NCBI GenBank assembly: GCA_030674155.1
Contig: CM060324.1
Location: 54,776,356-54,821,355, forward strand
DNA: 45,000 bases
Reading direction: 5' to 3'
Source: Stramonita haemastoma
Lineage: Eukaryota; Mollusca; Gastropoda; Neogastropoda; Muricidae
Numbering within the stretch: the first letter of the stretch is position 1; each line of letters starts with the position of its first letter. Under the pieces are notes generated by a model. It did not search any database. It was not told where the DNA came from and saw nothing but the letters and a program-made list of their open reading frames with translations. The position numbers and the translations under genes are program-made. Shown here piece after piece: positions 20,064-31,712 of this stretch.

Positions 20064-21653
20064 CTATAAAGAGCAATGTGTATCTTCAGCATGAAAAATA
20101 GCAGACAACGGCCTATGAAGAAAATCATTAATAAACTTTACTCTAAGATCTGTGTACATTGAACATACATATATCAAGTGGTATTCATTTTCACTGACAT
20201 TCTTACAGAAAGAACACATTTTGTCTTGAACATTTTCACTGTATCTATAACGATTACCATTCAATGGCAAGACATGTAGTCTGGCTTGTGACAAAGCAAC
20301 TTCAAAGCAATACACATCAACGCCACAAATATAAGATTCTTTTTCAAACACGGTTTTAAATGATCTGTAAATGGAGTATCTGTCATGTTCATCAACAACA
20401 CTTTGCCATTCTTGTATAAACAAATCTATCAGCCTTTGCTTGAACACCTGTATAAATTGTTGTACATCTCCAACACCCTGCTGTAACCATACAATATTAA
20501 AACCACATTCACATAATAACACCCTTATGTTTGAGACCCAGCATCTCTTTGCATTGTTATCAAGAATAAGTTGCATTTCGTATGCGTGACGAGGTAATCT
20601 ATGGCAGTCCATTTGAAGTATTTCAAACCAGTACCGCAAAGCAGAAATGCTCGAATTAACATATAAGGGATACCTTCCAAGTTCTCCATAGACCATTTTG
20701 CTAGGAGTTTTGATAGGAAGCCCAAAAAAACGCTTGCATGCCATTAAATGTATCTTTTCTAAACAATCTAAACGGCTTAACCCCCAAACATCAGAGGAGT
20801 ACAGTAATATTGGCTGTATTTTGATATCAAATACTTTAAAGTATATCCGCTGTGTAATATCCTTATTTTTTTAAAACGTCTTTATCAAACTAACTAGAGC
20901 TTTCTTACCTTTTAGAATTTGGTTTTCAACACCAACTTTGATGCTAAGCTTTGTTGAAAAATTGAATCCCAAATAGCAGTACCTATTTACTACTTCTAAT
21001 CGAACATTGTCGAAAAACCATTCTTCATCTTTTCCCAGAAATCCACCTTTTCGAAAAACCATTACTTTAGTTTTATCTTTGTTCACTTTTAATTTCATAT
21101 TTGAACAACATGATTTCAGCACATTCAACTGGTTTTGAAGACCAACAGGAGTAGATGATAATAAGACGACATCATCTGCAAAAAGAAGCACAAACAATTC
21201 CATGATACCTGGTGTTAACTGAATTCCATGCTGACCTTTCTCAGGCATATCATTCGCTAGCTGGTTAATAAACATTTGAAATAGAGTAGGGCTCAAGACA
21301 CATCCTTGTCTTACCCCTAATGGACATTCAAAAAGCTCTGTATATTCATAGTTTGATCTGACACATGACACTAAAGCCTTATACATTGCTTGAAGTGAAC
21401 AAAAAAATCTTCCTTTAACACCCTGATTTCTAATACAATGTAATAATTTATCATGTCTTACTGAGTCGAATGCTTTTTTAAAGTCAACAAAAGCAACATA
21501 CAACTTCTTACCTCTCTGGGAAAAGCACTTCTGCACAACAGAGTATAAACAAAAAATGTGGTCAATAGTAGAATAATTTTTACGGAACCCTGCTTGATTC
21601 TCAGATATCAAGTTATTTTCTTCCAACCAAGAATAGAGTCTTTTATTCAACAT

Positions 21654-21743
21654 TGTACTATAAAAGATCTCTGTTGCGTCTTCTCTCATGTCCCCCCTAC
21701 GTCCTTTGGGACATGGGACTGAGTGAGTGAGTGTGTACTATAA
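21654..21743. mobile_element. 70-bp hairpin-containing insertion in LINE ORF2 with 10-bp TSD
   Basis: tgtactataa occurs at 21,654-21,663 and 21,734-21,743. The 70 bp between includes (TGAG)n and an imperfect inverted repeat catgtcc...ggacatg. ORF2 is collinear on both sides, and removing the 80 bp restores one frame, so the insertion postdates the LINE. Confidence 0.75.
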
Positions 21744-22725
21744 CATTTTGAAATTGTACTTAATAGAGAGACACCTCTATAATTATCAACATTCTCTGTG
21801 TCACCTTTCTTGTGAATTGGGATGACAATGGCCTTTTCCCATTCCTTTGGATATGTACCTGTCTTAAACACTTCATTAAACAGCTTATGTAAAAATGGGA
21901 TAGTAGTTTTGTTACCCGTCTTAAGCATTTCTGCAAGCACTCCATCCATTCCACATGCTTTGCAACTCTTTAGTTTATTCACTGCATATATTACTTCTAC
22001 AGATATCTCACCATTCAATGCGTGTAGATCTTCCTCTGAGAGATCAAAATGATCTTGATCTTCCTCATTGCAATCATCAACATCTGTAGAGAAAACATTT
22101 TTGAGGTGATCATGCCATTCAGAGAGAGATATATTATTTTTGTGCTTTGCTCTTTCTTTCCCACATCCCATTTCAGTTAGCTGCTTCCAGAATTTTGTGG
22201 AATCTTTTATATTTGCAGCAAGCATTTCAACCTTTTTTCTTCTATAATTTCTCTTTTTTAACTTAAGCAGACACTTGTAAGTTTTTCTTGCATTAATATA
22301 CTCTGTTCTATTGTCCTCAGTTCTGGACTTTCTGAAACCCCTCAGAGATTGTCTACACTTCTGTTTGGCTTGCTGACATTCATCGTCAAACCATTCAGAG
22401 ACACGATTTTGTGAGTTAGGATACACTTTTCTTACCATACAACTACTGGATGACAGTAAACATTCTACAAACATATCAAGTGCTTGGTCTATGTCATCTT
22501 CTAAAGTACTAGCAGCTAACTGAATCATTTTTTGTATATTAGCACTATTCAGATTTTCTATATAACCTTGCTCTTTTTCTTTATCCCATACCACTTTGTT
22601 AGTATAGAAATTATCCTTTTTTTTTGATCATTTTCAGTACTGAATGATAAAGAACAGGTTAATACAACGGGTAGATGATCAGATTCAGATAAATCTTCCA
22701 CATCTAAAGACATACCAGATACATT

Positions 22726-22813
22726 GTATTATACAGCTCATGTGACATGATAAAATAATCAACAGTACTGTATTATACAGCTCATGTGACATGATAAAAT
22801 AATCAACAGTACT
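22726..22813. repeat. 44-bp tandem duplication in LINE ORF2
   Basis: The block starting gtattatacagctcatg and ending caacagtact is present twice in perfect tandem. 44 is not divisible by three, so it shifts the frame just before the SDH motif of the endonuclease. Confidence 0.9.
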
Positions 22814-24944
22814 GCATCCTGTGTTACATATGTAGGTGTAACTACCATCACAATCACAGTCACACAAACCGTTTAGAATAATAAGATCAAAGGAATTACA
22901 TATTTCCAACAACTGATTTCCAAACATGTTTTTGTTTATGTCCTGTGATGTTCTGTAGAGGGGGGGACTGATTATTTATTTCATAATCTAAACCATCACT
23001 CAAATTACAACAATCATTATTCCTGGATCCTGTTCTGGTATTCAGATCTCCACATAATAACAAATGAAAATCATATAATCCATACATCTCCAATAGCGTT
23101 TGTTCTAATATTTCCAAACCATATCCATTTTCATCATGTTTCCAAATAGCAGAGTCATGTGGTGGTATATATGTACAAATCCAATAGATATCCATATCAG
23201 TTCTAAAAAGTTGCTTATCTATACTCAGAATGATTGTATTATCTACATCAAAATCAACCTTGGTTACAAATTGTGCAAATTTCTTCTTTATCAAGACAAC
23301 AACTCCCCCTGAATATCTACCCTGATAGGAAAATTTTTTTGCCAAGGAATTATATATAACATAATCACTGAAAAGAGTAGACTCAAAATTCATACCAACA
23401 AAAGTTTCAGTTAGACAAATGAAATCATGGGATTTTATGTAGCTGACAAAATCTGTAATTTTTAGCTTCGGAAGCAAACCATTTACGTTAAAGTTAAGGA
23501 ACTTGACATCCGCACATTGAACACTATTTGCCAGAACATTATTTACACAAATCTTGCTAACTTTGCATCTCTTGTAAATTTCTCTCTCCCTTAATTTACT
23601 TCTAGCTACACTGGCCCGGCCGATTTCCTATTGTGGGGGAGAGCCCCGTTCAGTGCGTGTTTTTGTGCGTCCTCTACTCTGAGCCTCTTGGTTTTGCTCA
23701 CTTGACTGCACACGTCTAAAACTGTCCAGGATACTGTTCTGACTGGCAGCCCTAGCCCCGACAGTCTTTTTCTGTTGGGTTTGTCTTGGGGATGCCACCC
23801 CGGATTGCTGGAGTTCTCCGAGGGCATTGTCCAAAGTGGACGCATCTCTCACCCCAGTGGAGACTGTATCTGTGTGTTGGGCTGTGTCATTGCCATGATT
23901 ATCAGGATCTGTGACACTGGTGGCCTGCTGGGCTGTGTGTTTATCCCTTACCTGTGCCACATTTGTTTTCCCTTGTTTCTCCCTTGTGCTTTTAGCAACA
24001 CCTCTTCCTTTCCCTATAATATTATTTGATCGTTTACCATAACCTTTTGGTTTATGCTTTGCCACCCCTTCTCTGCCCTGTACCTTTTTTGTGTACGTTC
24101 TGCTGACGTCACTGTGAGACTGGTGCCTCCTGTACCCTCTGTGACTTCCACACTGGGTGAGTTGTCATCATCAGAGTTTTTGTTCCCGTTTGCTCTTGCA
24201 TGGAGCCACTCCTCTCTGTATCCTGAAAGTCTCCAACATCAGTGTTAGGCACAGTGGGTTTGTCATCTATGTCTTTTTCTTTGTCTGTCCCGTCAGTATT
24301 GTCCAGTTCACTGTCGTCTCCATTGTAGCCATCAGTCTGTGTGTTGTCACTGTCTACTCTGTCTCTAACATCGTCTGTGTTTTGCTTACCTGGGGCCTCT
24401 TTGTGGAGACCACAGTTTTTACGTGCTTGCATGCGCACTGACCGTCTTTGCGACTGTTTTCCAAGCCGTGAGTCCTGGAGTCGGGATCTTCTGTCAGAGC
24501 CTGCCTCTGGTGAGCAGTTCAACCGTGACACCTGGCTGTACGTCAGCTGCCCTGGTACAACAGGCTTGGTATTATACCCCCTTCTTTCGTGTGTAGAACT
24601 GGTCCTGTTTCCTGTTTGCTGACGATATCCATGGTAGGTGCCTCTGTCTGTGAGTCTTTCTTCTGTCACTGGTGAGCCATCAAAGTCATAAGGTCTCTCT
24701 GACACAACTTCCTCATTCACACTTCTGTCAGGGAATGGTCTCTCACCTTGGTCTTTATACCTGTAGAAGTCTTGTGGCCTGTGGTCTCCTCTCGTGTTCC
24801 TGAATGAGTGAGGGTGGCTGTTGTAATGCACCCCTGGTTGAAGCTGTGTTCTCTCCACTTCTGCTCCTCTTCCTGCATGATCCTGTTCCCCATGACGGTA
24901 CGCCTGATGACCCGACCGATGAAGCCCCTGATGATACTACCGAT

Positions 24945-25218
24945 GATCCTCCTGACGGCCCCCCTGACGGTCCTCCTGACGACCCCCCTGACGTTCCTCC
25001 TGACGACCCCCCTGACGTTCCTCCTGACGACCCTCCTGACGACCCCCGACCCCCCCCTGACATTCCTCCTGACGACCCCCCTGACGTTCCTCCTGACGAC
25101 CCCCCTGACGTTCCTCCTGACGACCCCCCTGACGTTCCTCCTGACGCCCACACCCCCCCCCCCCCCCCCCCCCCCCTGACGTTCCTCCTGACGACCCCCC
25201 TGACGTTCCTCCTGACGA
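24945..25218. repeat. 24-bp minisatellite inside LINE ORF1
   Basis: About ten units of ctgacgaccccc + ctgacgttcctc, encoding an 8-residue repeat (RQEERQGG) in the ORF1 frame on the minus strand. A poly-C run of roughly 26 at 25,150-25,176 shifts the frame. Degenerate units lie on both sides. Confidence 0.92.
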
Positions 25219-25392
25219 AGTCGTGGCCATTCCTCCGCCTGTAGAACCTGGCCGGCACCCCGTGGTTCCTGCTGCTGGTAGTGGCGGTAGGAATTGTATC
25301 GTGGCTTTAGCGGCGCTTTGTCCTTGACACGCAGTTGACCATTCACAAAATAAGCCACTTTTCCCTGGTCCCTGTGGAAATTCAACATGTCT

Positions 25393-25546
25393 CTTTGACG
25401 GGATAACCCTGCGATAGACTGGCGTCCTATCCAGGGGGGAGTCTATGACTCTCAGTCGCTTAACGCCACAGAAACCGGGATAAGCACCGGCCTGATGAGC
25501 CTCTATAGGCTCGGGACAGACTTTAACTTTTTAACTTTGACGGGAT
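25393..25546 (+). mobile_element. 130-bp SINE-like insertion in LINE ORF1 with 12-bp TSD
   Basis: ctttgacgggat is duplicated at 25,393-25,404 and 25,535-25,546. Between them lies a 130-bp module (ctgcgatagactggcgtcct, gaaaccgggataagcaccgg, a TTTAACTTTTTAACT-like tail). Its shape matches a 3' module I recall from several aquatic-animal SINEs. The ORF1 RRM continues collinearly after it, and 142 extra bp break the frame. Confidence 0.85.
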
Positions 25547-26604
25547 GTGAGATCCGAAGTTACTTTGATGTTGTTTCTTCGTAGATCTTCGCGTAACTCT
25601 TGGTCCCTCAGAATGTCGATCTTATCCCCCCAGATCTTATCCCCCCACCGGCAGACTTGCACCAGCAGTGGGCGTGGCGTGTAGTCTTGGTGTGGGCTGC
25701 CTATTCTGTAAGCACGCTGGATGTCTGACCTCCGCCAGACATCGTGGGAGGAATGATGGTTCAAGATTTCCACTAACAGTTCTTCGTTTGACATTCTCGA
25801 TTCCATGCCACTTTCTTCAACTCCAAAGAACTTCAAATTATTCTTTTTGGATTCTACTTCTGTGGCTTCTACCTTTTCTTCTACACGGTCGATTCGCTCT
25901 GCCATCAAATCTCTTTCCTCACGAAGATCTGAGATCTCCTCGGTATTTCTCTCAACGACCACTTTCAGCTTGCTTATTTCAGCCGTGGAACGTCGGAAAT
26001 GTCCATCTTGCTCTTGAAATTTTTCTTCCAGTAACCTGAAGATATTTGATGAGTGGAGCTGGAAACAGTTTATCAATTGGGAAAATCTCCAGTCAAAATG
26101 TTGGAAAATACTGTTATCATCAGGCCCAGGGTTCATCTCAATGTCATTGCTGATCAAGAGAACCACAGTGCATAAGCAGTAAGCCAGTCTGTAAACATGA
26201 ACATTGTGTTCACCTGGCTTGAAAACAGTCTACCTGCATGTTGAGAAAAATGGCTACTTAATATACTTTGTTAGCAAACAGATACAAAAATTATATTTAC
26301 AAATATCTCGAAAACAACACAATATTTAGTTTTGAATTTTCTACATCATTTACACTGATACCATATCTTTCGACATGCAAACTTTCAGATTAATGTACTT
26401 TGTTGATCACTTGCACATACTGAAATAAGAGAGAGCGAAATGACAGCAGCCTTCTAGTGAAAACGCTCACCTGAGGCCCCCAGTGTTGGTAGAGAGATGG
26501 TAAGAGTGGGAAAAGCCCATATCTGACAGGCTTGCGAACAAGTGGTTGTGTATTTATTTATTTATCAATTTATTTATTTATCAATTTATTTATTTATTTA
26601 TCTA

Positions 26605-26772
26605 TTCGTCATTTGGATGAGACTAGAAACCGAGGCCCCATGTGCGAACGCACGCAGAACATCTTGCGTACACGTTAAAACCCCGTTCCGCCTTTCCAAA
26701 GAGCAGGCCATCGTGTGCCGGTAGGAGCGGATGACAAAATTATCTATATTTAAAAAAACAGTGCTCACCAGG
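26605..26772 (+). repeat. SINE family 1, central-to-3' fragment
   Basis: Starts at ttggatgagactagaaaccg and keeps family order to ggatacacacggg, where the next LINE begins. An (ATTT)n run at 26,545-26,605 precedes it. Confidence 0.8.
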
Positions 26773-26780
26773 ATACACAC

Positions 26781-27320
26781 GGGTCATTCTCACATCACTC
26801 ACGTTCACTTGCTGAAAGGCGAGGGAACCCCATGGTGCGTGACTTGCGACGTGCGGTGACCGTCAGGCATCTGCTCCTGGAGTGTCGGGATGTTCAGGAT
26901 ATTAGGCACAAGCATTTTACCGCGGACTCCCTAAAGATCCTCTTTCGGGATGTTCCGCCGGACACCATTTTTAACTTCCTGAGAGAATCCGGCTTTTTTC
27001 GTCTGATATGAGCGAAAGTGGTATGGTTGGTCTCTAAGGACAAGGTTGTTTTAAGCAACCTGGTTTTGGTCTTATCTCGTTTTAAGTGTGATCGATGTGG
27101 GTTTTCCCACGACGCGGGGGCCGTTCTGGGCTGACCCTTATGGTCGACCGGGGCGTCGATACAAGCAAGGACAGTTGAGTTGGTTTTATACCTCGTTTTA
27201 AACTGTACATAGTTGCACACTTTTAATACGAGTTTTAAAATGTGACGAGGCGATAGCCCTGATATGGCCTATGTGGTCGGCGGGGCTAAAAGCACCATAA
27301 TTGGATTGGATTGGGGGTGT
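26781..27320 (+). mobile_element. I-like LINE 3' end, copy 2
   Basis: Starts at gggtcattctc and ends in the ATTGG repeat (attggattggattgg) at about 27,300-27,317. The ORF2 tail resembles copy 1 and ends LRESGFFRLI. It lacks one base near 26,856 (gtgcggtgacc), which shifts the frame. It begins inside SINE family 1 at a shared cacacggg. Confidence 0.85.
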
Positions 27321-27795
27321 TGTGTTGAGACACCATCCCTGAGGAACAATCGGGGAGTTGGAGTCCCCAGGGCGGCTTGTGGCTATATATATGGCAACGT
27401 TCTGGTGGCTCCTGCGACGGTGCTGGAACCATTTGTATCTGTCATTGCCTTTCCAATGGATCATTCCAGTGGCGTGGAGAGGAGGGGTCTGCTGCATGGG
27501 TAACAGCTTGCCCTCCATACATACTTACCCAGGCTTTGGGCTCTTAAAGACTAGAGCGCAACTCCTTAGTCTTCCGAGACTGATGGGTGCCTTCTATTTA
27601 TCTATTTATTTATTTATACCACTTTATGTCACAGCAAATGTTAGGTGCTGTTCACATTTCCGTTCTCCTGGTGAGTTTTTGTGTGCGACACTTAGACATT
27701 GGGATGGCACAGGATGTCCATTCTGCAGTCATGCTTTTTATATAGATTTTTGTACTTCAAGATGTTTATCTGTTTTTGGGTGTGTGTGTGTGTGT
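27321..27795. other. Unclassified repeat-like stretch
   Basis: GC-richer DNA with ggtaacagcttgccctcc and a ctcttaaagactagagcgc block, then (ATTT)n and the phrase taccactttatgtcacagc, which recurs at 40,083. It is probably fragments of one or more further repeat families. No gene seen. Confidence 0.45.
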
Positions 27796-27799
27796 GCAC

Positions 27800-28252
27800 G
27801 GGTGACCATCAGGCATCTGCTCCTGGAGTGTCGGGATGTTCAGGATATTAGGCACAAGCATTTTACCGCCGACTCCCTAAAGATCCTCTTTCGGGATGTT
27901 CCACTGAAAACCATTTTTAACTTCCTGAGAGAATCCGTTTTTTTTCGTCTGATATGAGCGAAAGTGGTATGGTTGGTCTCTAAGGACAAGGTTGTTTTAA
28001 GGAACCTGGTTTTGGTTTTATCTCGTTTTAAGTGTGATCGATGTGGGTTTTCCCACGACGCGGTGGCCGTCCTGGGTTGACCCTTATGGTCGGCCGGGGC
28101 GTCGATACAAGCAAGGACAGTTGAGTTGGTTTTATACCTCGTTTTAAACTGTTCATAGTCGCACACTTTTAATACGAGTTTTAAAATGTGACGAGGGATA
28201 GCCCTGATATGGCCTATGTGGTCGGCGGGGCTATAAGCACCATAATTGGATT

Positions 28253-28254
<2 letters not shown>
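27800..28254 (+). mobile_element. I-like LINE 3' end, copy 3
   Basis: Begins at gggtgaccatcaggcatctg, about 85 bp inside the start of copies 1, 2 and 4. It retains the ORF2 end (LRESVFFRLI), the 3' UTR and the terminal attggattggatt, which grades straight into (GT)n. Confidence 0.85.

Positions 28255-28307
<53 letters not shown>
28255..28307. repeat. (GT)n microsatellite at the LINE tail
   Basis: About 25 GT units begin exactly where the LINE terminal repeat ends. Confidence 0.95.
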
Positions 28308-28309
28308 TC

Positions 28310-28800
28310 TAAGGAAGATAAAGTGGAATGGCTGGCATCCTCAGCACAGTCTGGTTTATTTGCCTTAAAGGAATGCAATGATTTTCGAGTTGTGTGGTTT
28401 TTTTTTAGATGGACAGTGTTAGATACTTGAAAGTATTAGGAGGTGTTGGTTTTGAACCTGAAGTTGAAAGTTACTGGAGCCACTGAAACTGAATGAGGTG
28501 ACATTCCTGATATGGCATTTGTGGTCGGTAGGGCTATAAACAATATGGCACAGTATGGTGTGTTTTTTTGTGAAAGGGGGGAAGGTGTTTTTTTTCTTTT
28601 CTTAAAAAATGTCGTAGATTGTGACCAGTACCCTTTGATGGCCTTTGATATGGGCAGCAATGCCATGAGTTTTTCTCGGTGGCAAACCTGTCGTCTACTG
28701 ATCTTCTGTTAGTAGGAAGATCATTTTATATCAACTCGTGCGTCTGATGAAAAATGTGTAGAGCAGTTGCGCCATAGCGTTTTACTTTTTTGTGCTTTTT
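28310..28800. other. Unassigned spacer
   Basis: The short phrase gatatggc..tgtggtcgg..gggctataaacaatatgg at 28,509-28,550 is a decayed relic of the I-like LINE 3' end. Nothing else is recognised. Confidence 0.45.
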
Positions 28801-28805
28801 TTCAC

Positions 28806-28928
28806 CATGAGACCCGAGGAACTGAGCCATCGAATCAGGCAGTTTTTTTCATTGCACGTCAATGAGAACGATATAATGATGCTGCTATGGAGGAGGTGCA
28901 TGTGCTCTGAGACTACTTGACAGGGTCG
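28806..28928 (-). repeat. SINE family 2, copy C, 3' portion (short form)
   Basis: On the minus strand this continues the family-2 body from gacagggt to ggtctcatggtg and then a short A-run. It is the downstream part of the copy whose head lies at 31,296-31,588, with the CR1-like LINE between. The second half present in copies A and B is absent. Confidence 0.75.
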
Positions 28929-29204
28929 AGTCAAGTCAAGTCAAGTCAGAATTTTATTTTCAGATGGTACACTGAGTAAGCATCGATTTGCTTTTTTTCA
29001 TCAAGCCATCTATCTAAGGGGAAAAAAGCAAAAAAAACAACCTCAGCAACAACAACAAAAAAACAAAAGCAGAGAAAAACATTTCACCAACATTAATTAA
29101 CCAACATGATTTCAACAGCCTCAAAAATACAGTATGCCTATAGATAATACAAGCAATAACACTTAACAACAAAAACTGAAAAAAACACACAAAAAACACT
29201 CAAA

Positions 29205-29422
<218 letters not shown>

Positions 29423-30120
29423 ACACACACAATGTCACTAATTCCATTATTTAAGACTTAAAGAAAAGAATCCATGAAAAGTCAATAAGCAATTTATGTC
29501 AGATTACAATATCTGCATACTTCAGTTCATACAATGTATATAAGAAGGAAGAAAAGAAAAAAACAACAAACGCAACAATACCATATGATAATATCCATCA
29601 CCACTGAGAGGAAACATAAACACTAACAAGTATACAGACAAATAAACAAAAAACAAACTAAAAACAACCAAAAACCAAAAGACAAAATAAACAAAAGCAG
29701 TAAAGGGAGGGGGGTGGGAAGGATGGGGAGGGGGTATCAAGGAGGATTTATGATTATATTAATAAAAAAAACAACAACAAGAAAACCCCCTACACATAGG
29801 AATAAAAAAACAAAAAACGCAAATAAAACAAAAACACTAAACCAAAAAAAGGGCCTTATCCACTAACCAAAGTAATATAAATTTAAATAATGCTAATAGT
29901 CTCTTTAATAAAAATAGTAACATAAAAAACCATTTATACTGAAGCTATTGAACTGGGTGAGAAAAATGCATGAAAAAAAAAGTCTCCAATCTAGTCATCA
30001 GATCAGTGGTTGGTTTTCTCCTTTTGAATTTGCGACACATGTTTACATACATCACATATACCCTTTCCTGTTCATAAATAAATTTATAAAAAATAAAGAT
30101 TAAAAAAAAAAAAAATTAAA

Positions 30121-30154
<34 letters not shown>
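30121..30154. repeat. (CA)n microsatellite
   Basis: About 17 CA units next to an A-rich tract. Confidence 0.95.
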
Positions 30155-30157
<3 letters not shown>

Positions 30158-30490
30158 CCTTCTCCTCCTTTACCCCCTTCCACATACATATTGCAATCAA
30201 GGTGTAGATTTTTCAGTCACCATAAACCACATGTGAAAGACTTTTAGGGTGAGCAGAGAGTACCATTATCTTTAATCTAATCTAAATATGGTTGACTGGA
30301 TTCATGATTACATCTTAAACATTTTTGCTTAAGTGCATTAAGTGATTTTTCAACTGATTTTTATTTTTGATACATTTTAAACGTTTTGGGAGCTTGTTCC
30401 ATAAATCACTACCTGAATATAGGAAGCTTGTTATGTTAAGATTATTTCTGGGAAATGTTAGTAGATGGTTATGCCTGCGTTCATTAATTC

Positions 30491-31061
30491 TGAATCCATG
30501 GTGCGTGACTTGCGATGTGCGAGTGACCGTGGGTCATTCTCACATCACTCACGTTCACTTGCTGAAAGGCGAGGGAACCCCATGGTGCGTGACTTGTGAT
30601 GTGCGGGTGACTGTCAGGCATCTGCTCCTGGAGTGTCGGGATGTTCAGGATATCACCCACAAGCATTTTACCGCGGACTCCCTAAAGATCCTCTTTCAGG
30701 ATGTTCCACCGGACACCACTTTTAACTTCCTGAGAGAATCAGGCTTTTTTCGTCTGATATGAGCGAAAATGGTATGGTTGGTCTCTAAGGACAAGGTTGT
30801 TTTAAGGAACCTGGTTTTGGTTTTTATCTCGTTTAAGTGTGATTAATGTGGGTTTTCTCATGACGCGGGGCCGTCCTGGACTGACCCTTATGGTCGACCG
30901 GGCCGTCGATACAAGCAAGGACAGTTGAGTTGGTTTTATACGTTGTTTTAAACTGTACATAGTCGCACACTTTTAATACGAGTTTTAAAATGTGACGAGG
31001 CGATAGCCCTGATATGGCCTATGTGGTCGGCGGGCTATAAGCAACATCATTGGATTGAATC
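30491..31061 (+). mobile_element. I-like LINE 3' end, copy 4, with 6-bp TSD and internal 84-bp duplication
   Basis: Inserted in the CR1-like ORF2. tgaatc flanks it at 30,491-30,496 and 31,056-31,061, and the CR1-like frame resumes on the far side. The segment beginning ccatggtgcgtgacttg occurs at 30,496 and again at 30,580, so the peptide PWCVTCDVRVTV is present twice. The remaining ORF2 tail and 3' UTR match copies 1-3. Confidence 0.85.
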
Positions 31062-31294
31062 TATTGGTGATCTTGGGAGGAGCATTTCCATTGACAACTT
31101 TTTGTACAAATAGAGCTTTATTGAAATATAGCCTGTTTTGAAATGTAAGAATATTTGATTGCTTATAATCATTGATTGTTAGGGAGCTTGATTTTAATAG
31201 TACAAGTTTTAGCACTCTTTTATATAATCGATGAATGAATTTTAAATTAGTTTCACTGCAGTTGTCCCAAAGAGATGAGGCATAGTCAACTATA

Positions 31295-31588
31295 GGCAAG
31301 GTTGTACTCTAAGCTTACTATCATAATATATCCCAGCGTCAACTGGGCTTGCCAGATACAGACACCTGCAGTGTTGGTCAGGTAATTTGAGCGACACTCT
31401 CAAACTCGCATCCGTAAAGTGGATGAAGCTCGACTGTGTGGTCCCAGTCTCCCCACTGAGCCCACAGCACACTCACTCTGGGTAGAAGCCGGCAGGGGTC
31501 CGAAAAATCCCTATGACTCTTAAGGGATTCAAACCCGTGACCTTCCAGTCCAAAATCCAAGGTGCTAACCACTGTGCCATGGCGGCTG
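31295..31588 (-). repeat. SINE family 2, copy C, head portion
   Basis: The tRNA-like head at the high end (gccatggcgcagtgg-type A box with one change, B-box-like gggattcaaaccc reversed) and the first 290 bp of the family, cut by the CR1-like LINE. Its remainder is at 28,806-28,928. Confidence 0.8.
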
Positions 31589-31712
31589 TTGACTGTCCTG
31601 TTTTGTGCTGGTGACAAATCTGTCAACTGATCTTTCACTGGCTTGGAGATCGTTGCAGATTTGGGACCAACATATATATCTTACAAAAACAAAATATCTG
31701 AAAGGTTTATGC

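Larger units (their letters stand above)
20064..23627 (-). pseudogene. Large LINE ORF2: endonuclease, reverse transcriptase, C-terminal Cys/His domain
   Basis: Reading from 23,627 down. The apurinic-type endonuclease has FLNFNVNGLLP, ICLTETFVG, CTYIPPHDS, LLLCGDLNTRTG and, near 22,670, SDHLPVV, i.e. the N, E, D-x-N and SDH catalytic positions. The RT has YPKEWEKAIVIPIHKKGD, AFVDFKKAFDSV (motif A), GVRQGCVLSPTLFQMFINQL (B) and LFADDVVLLSS (C, about 21,165-21,182). The C-terminus has CSFCKNVSENEYHLIYVC, a Cys-Cys-His-Cys knuckle. It is broken by a frameshift near 22,925, a 44-bp duplication, an 80-bp insertion and a TAA at 20,871-20,873, so this copy is inactive. It belongs to the endonuclease-bearing CR1/jockey-side LINEs; the exact clade is unresolved. 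Confidence 0.9.
23628..26204 (-). pseudogene. Large LINE ORF1: 2A-like start, coiled coil, RNA-binding domain, long disordered tail
   Basis: From the N-terminus: hydrophobic VVLLISNDIEMNPGP (26,166-26,122), a 2A-like D-[VI]-E-x-N-P-G-P motif; a heptad-rich coiled coil (about 25,840-26,010); an L1-type RRM (NNLKFFGVEES, IQRAYRIG, RPLLVQV) continuing past a SINE insertion into LNFHRDQGKVAYFVNGQL; then a long Q/R/G- and S/T/D-rich tail. The RRM has an in-frame 15-bp duplication giving WGDKIWGDKI. In frame with the 2A there is no ATG upstream before a TAG at 26,230-26,232; an ATG at 26,202-26,204 lies one frame away. Damage: the SINE insertion, a frameshift at the poly-C run (25,150-25,176), a TAG near 24,937 and frameshifts near 24,070-24,180. 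The ORF ends with TAG at 23,628. Confidence 0.85.
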
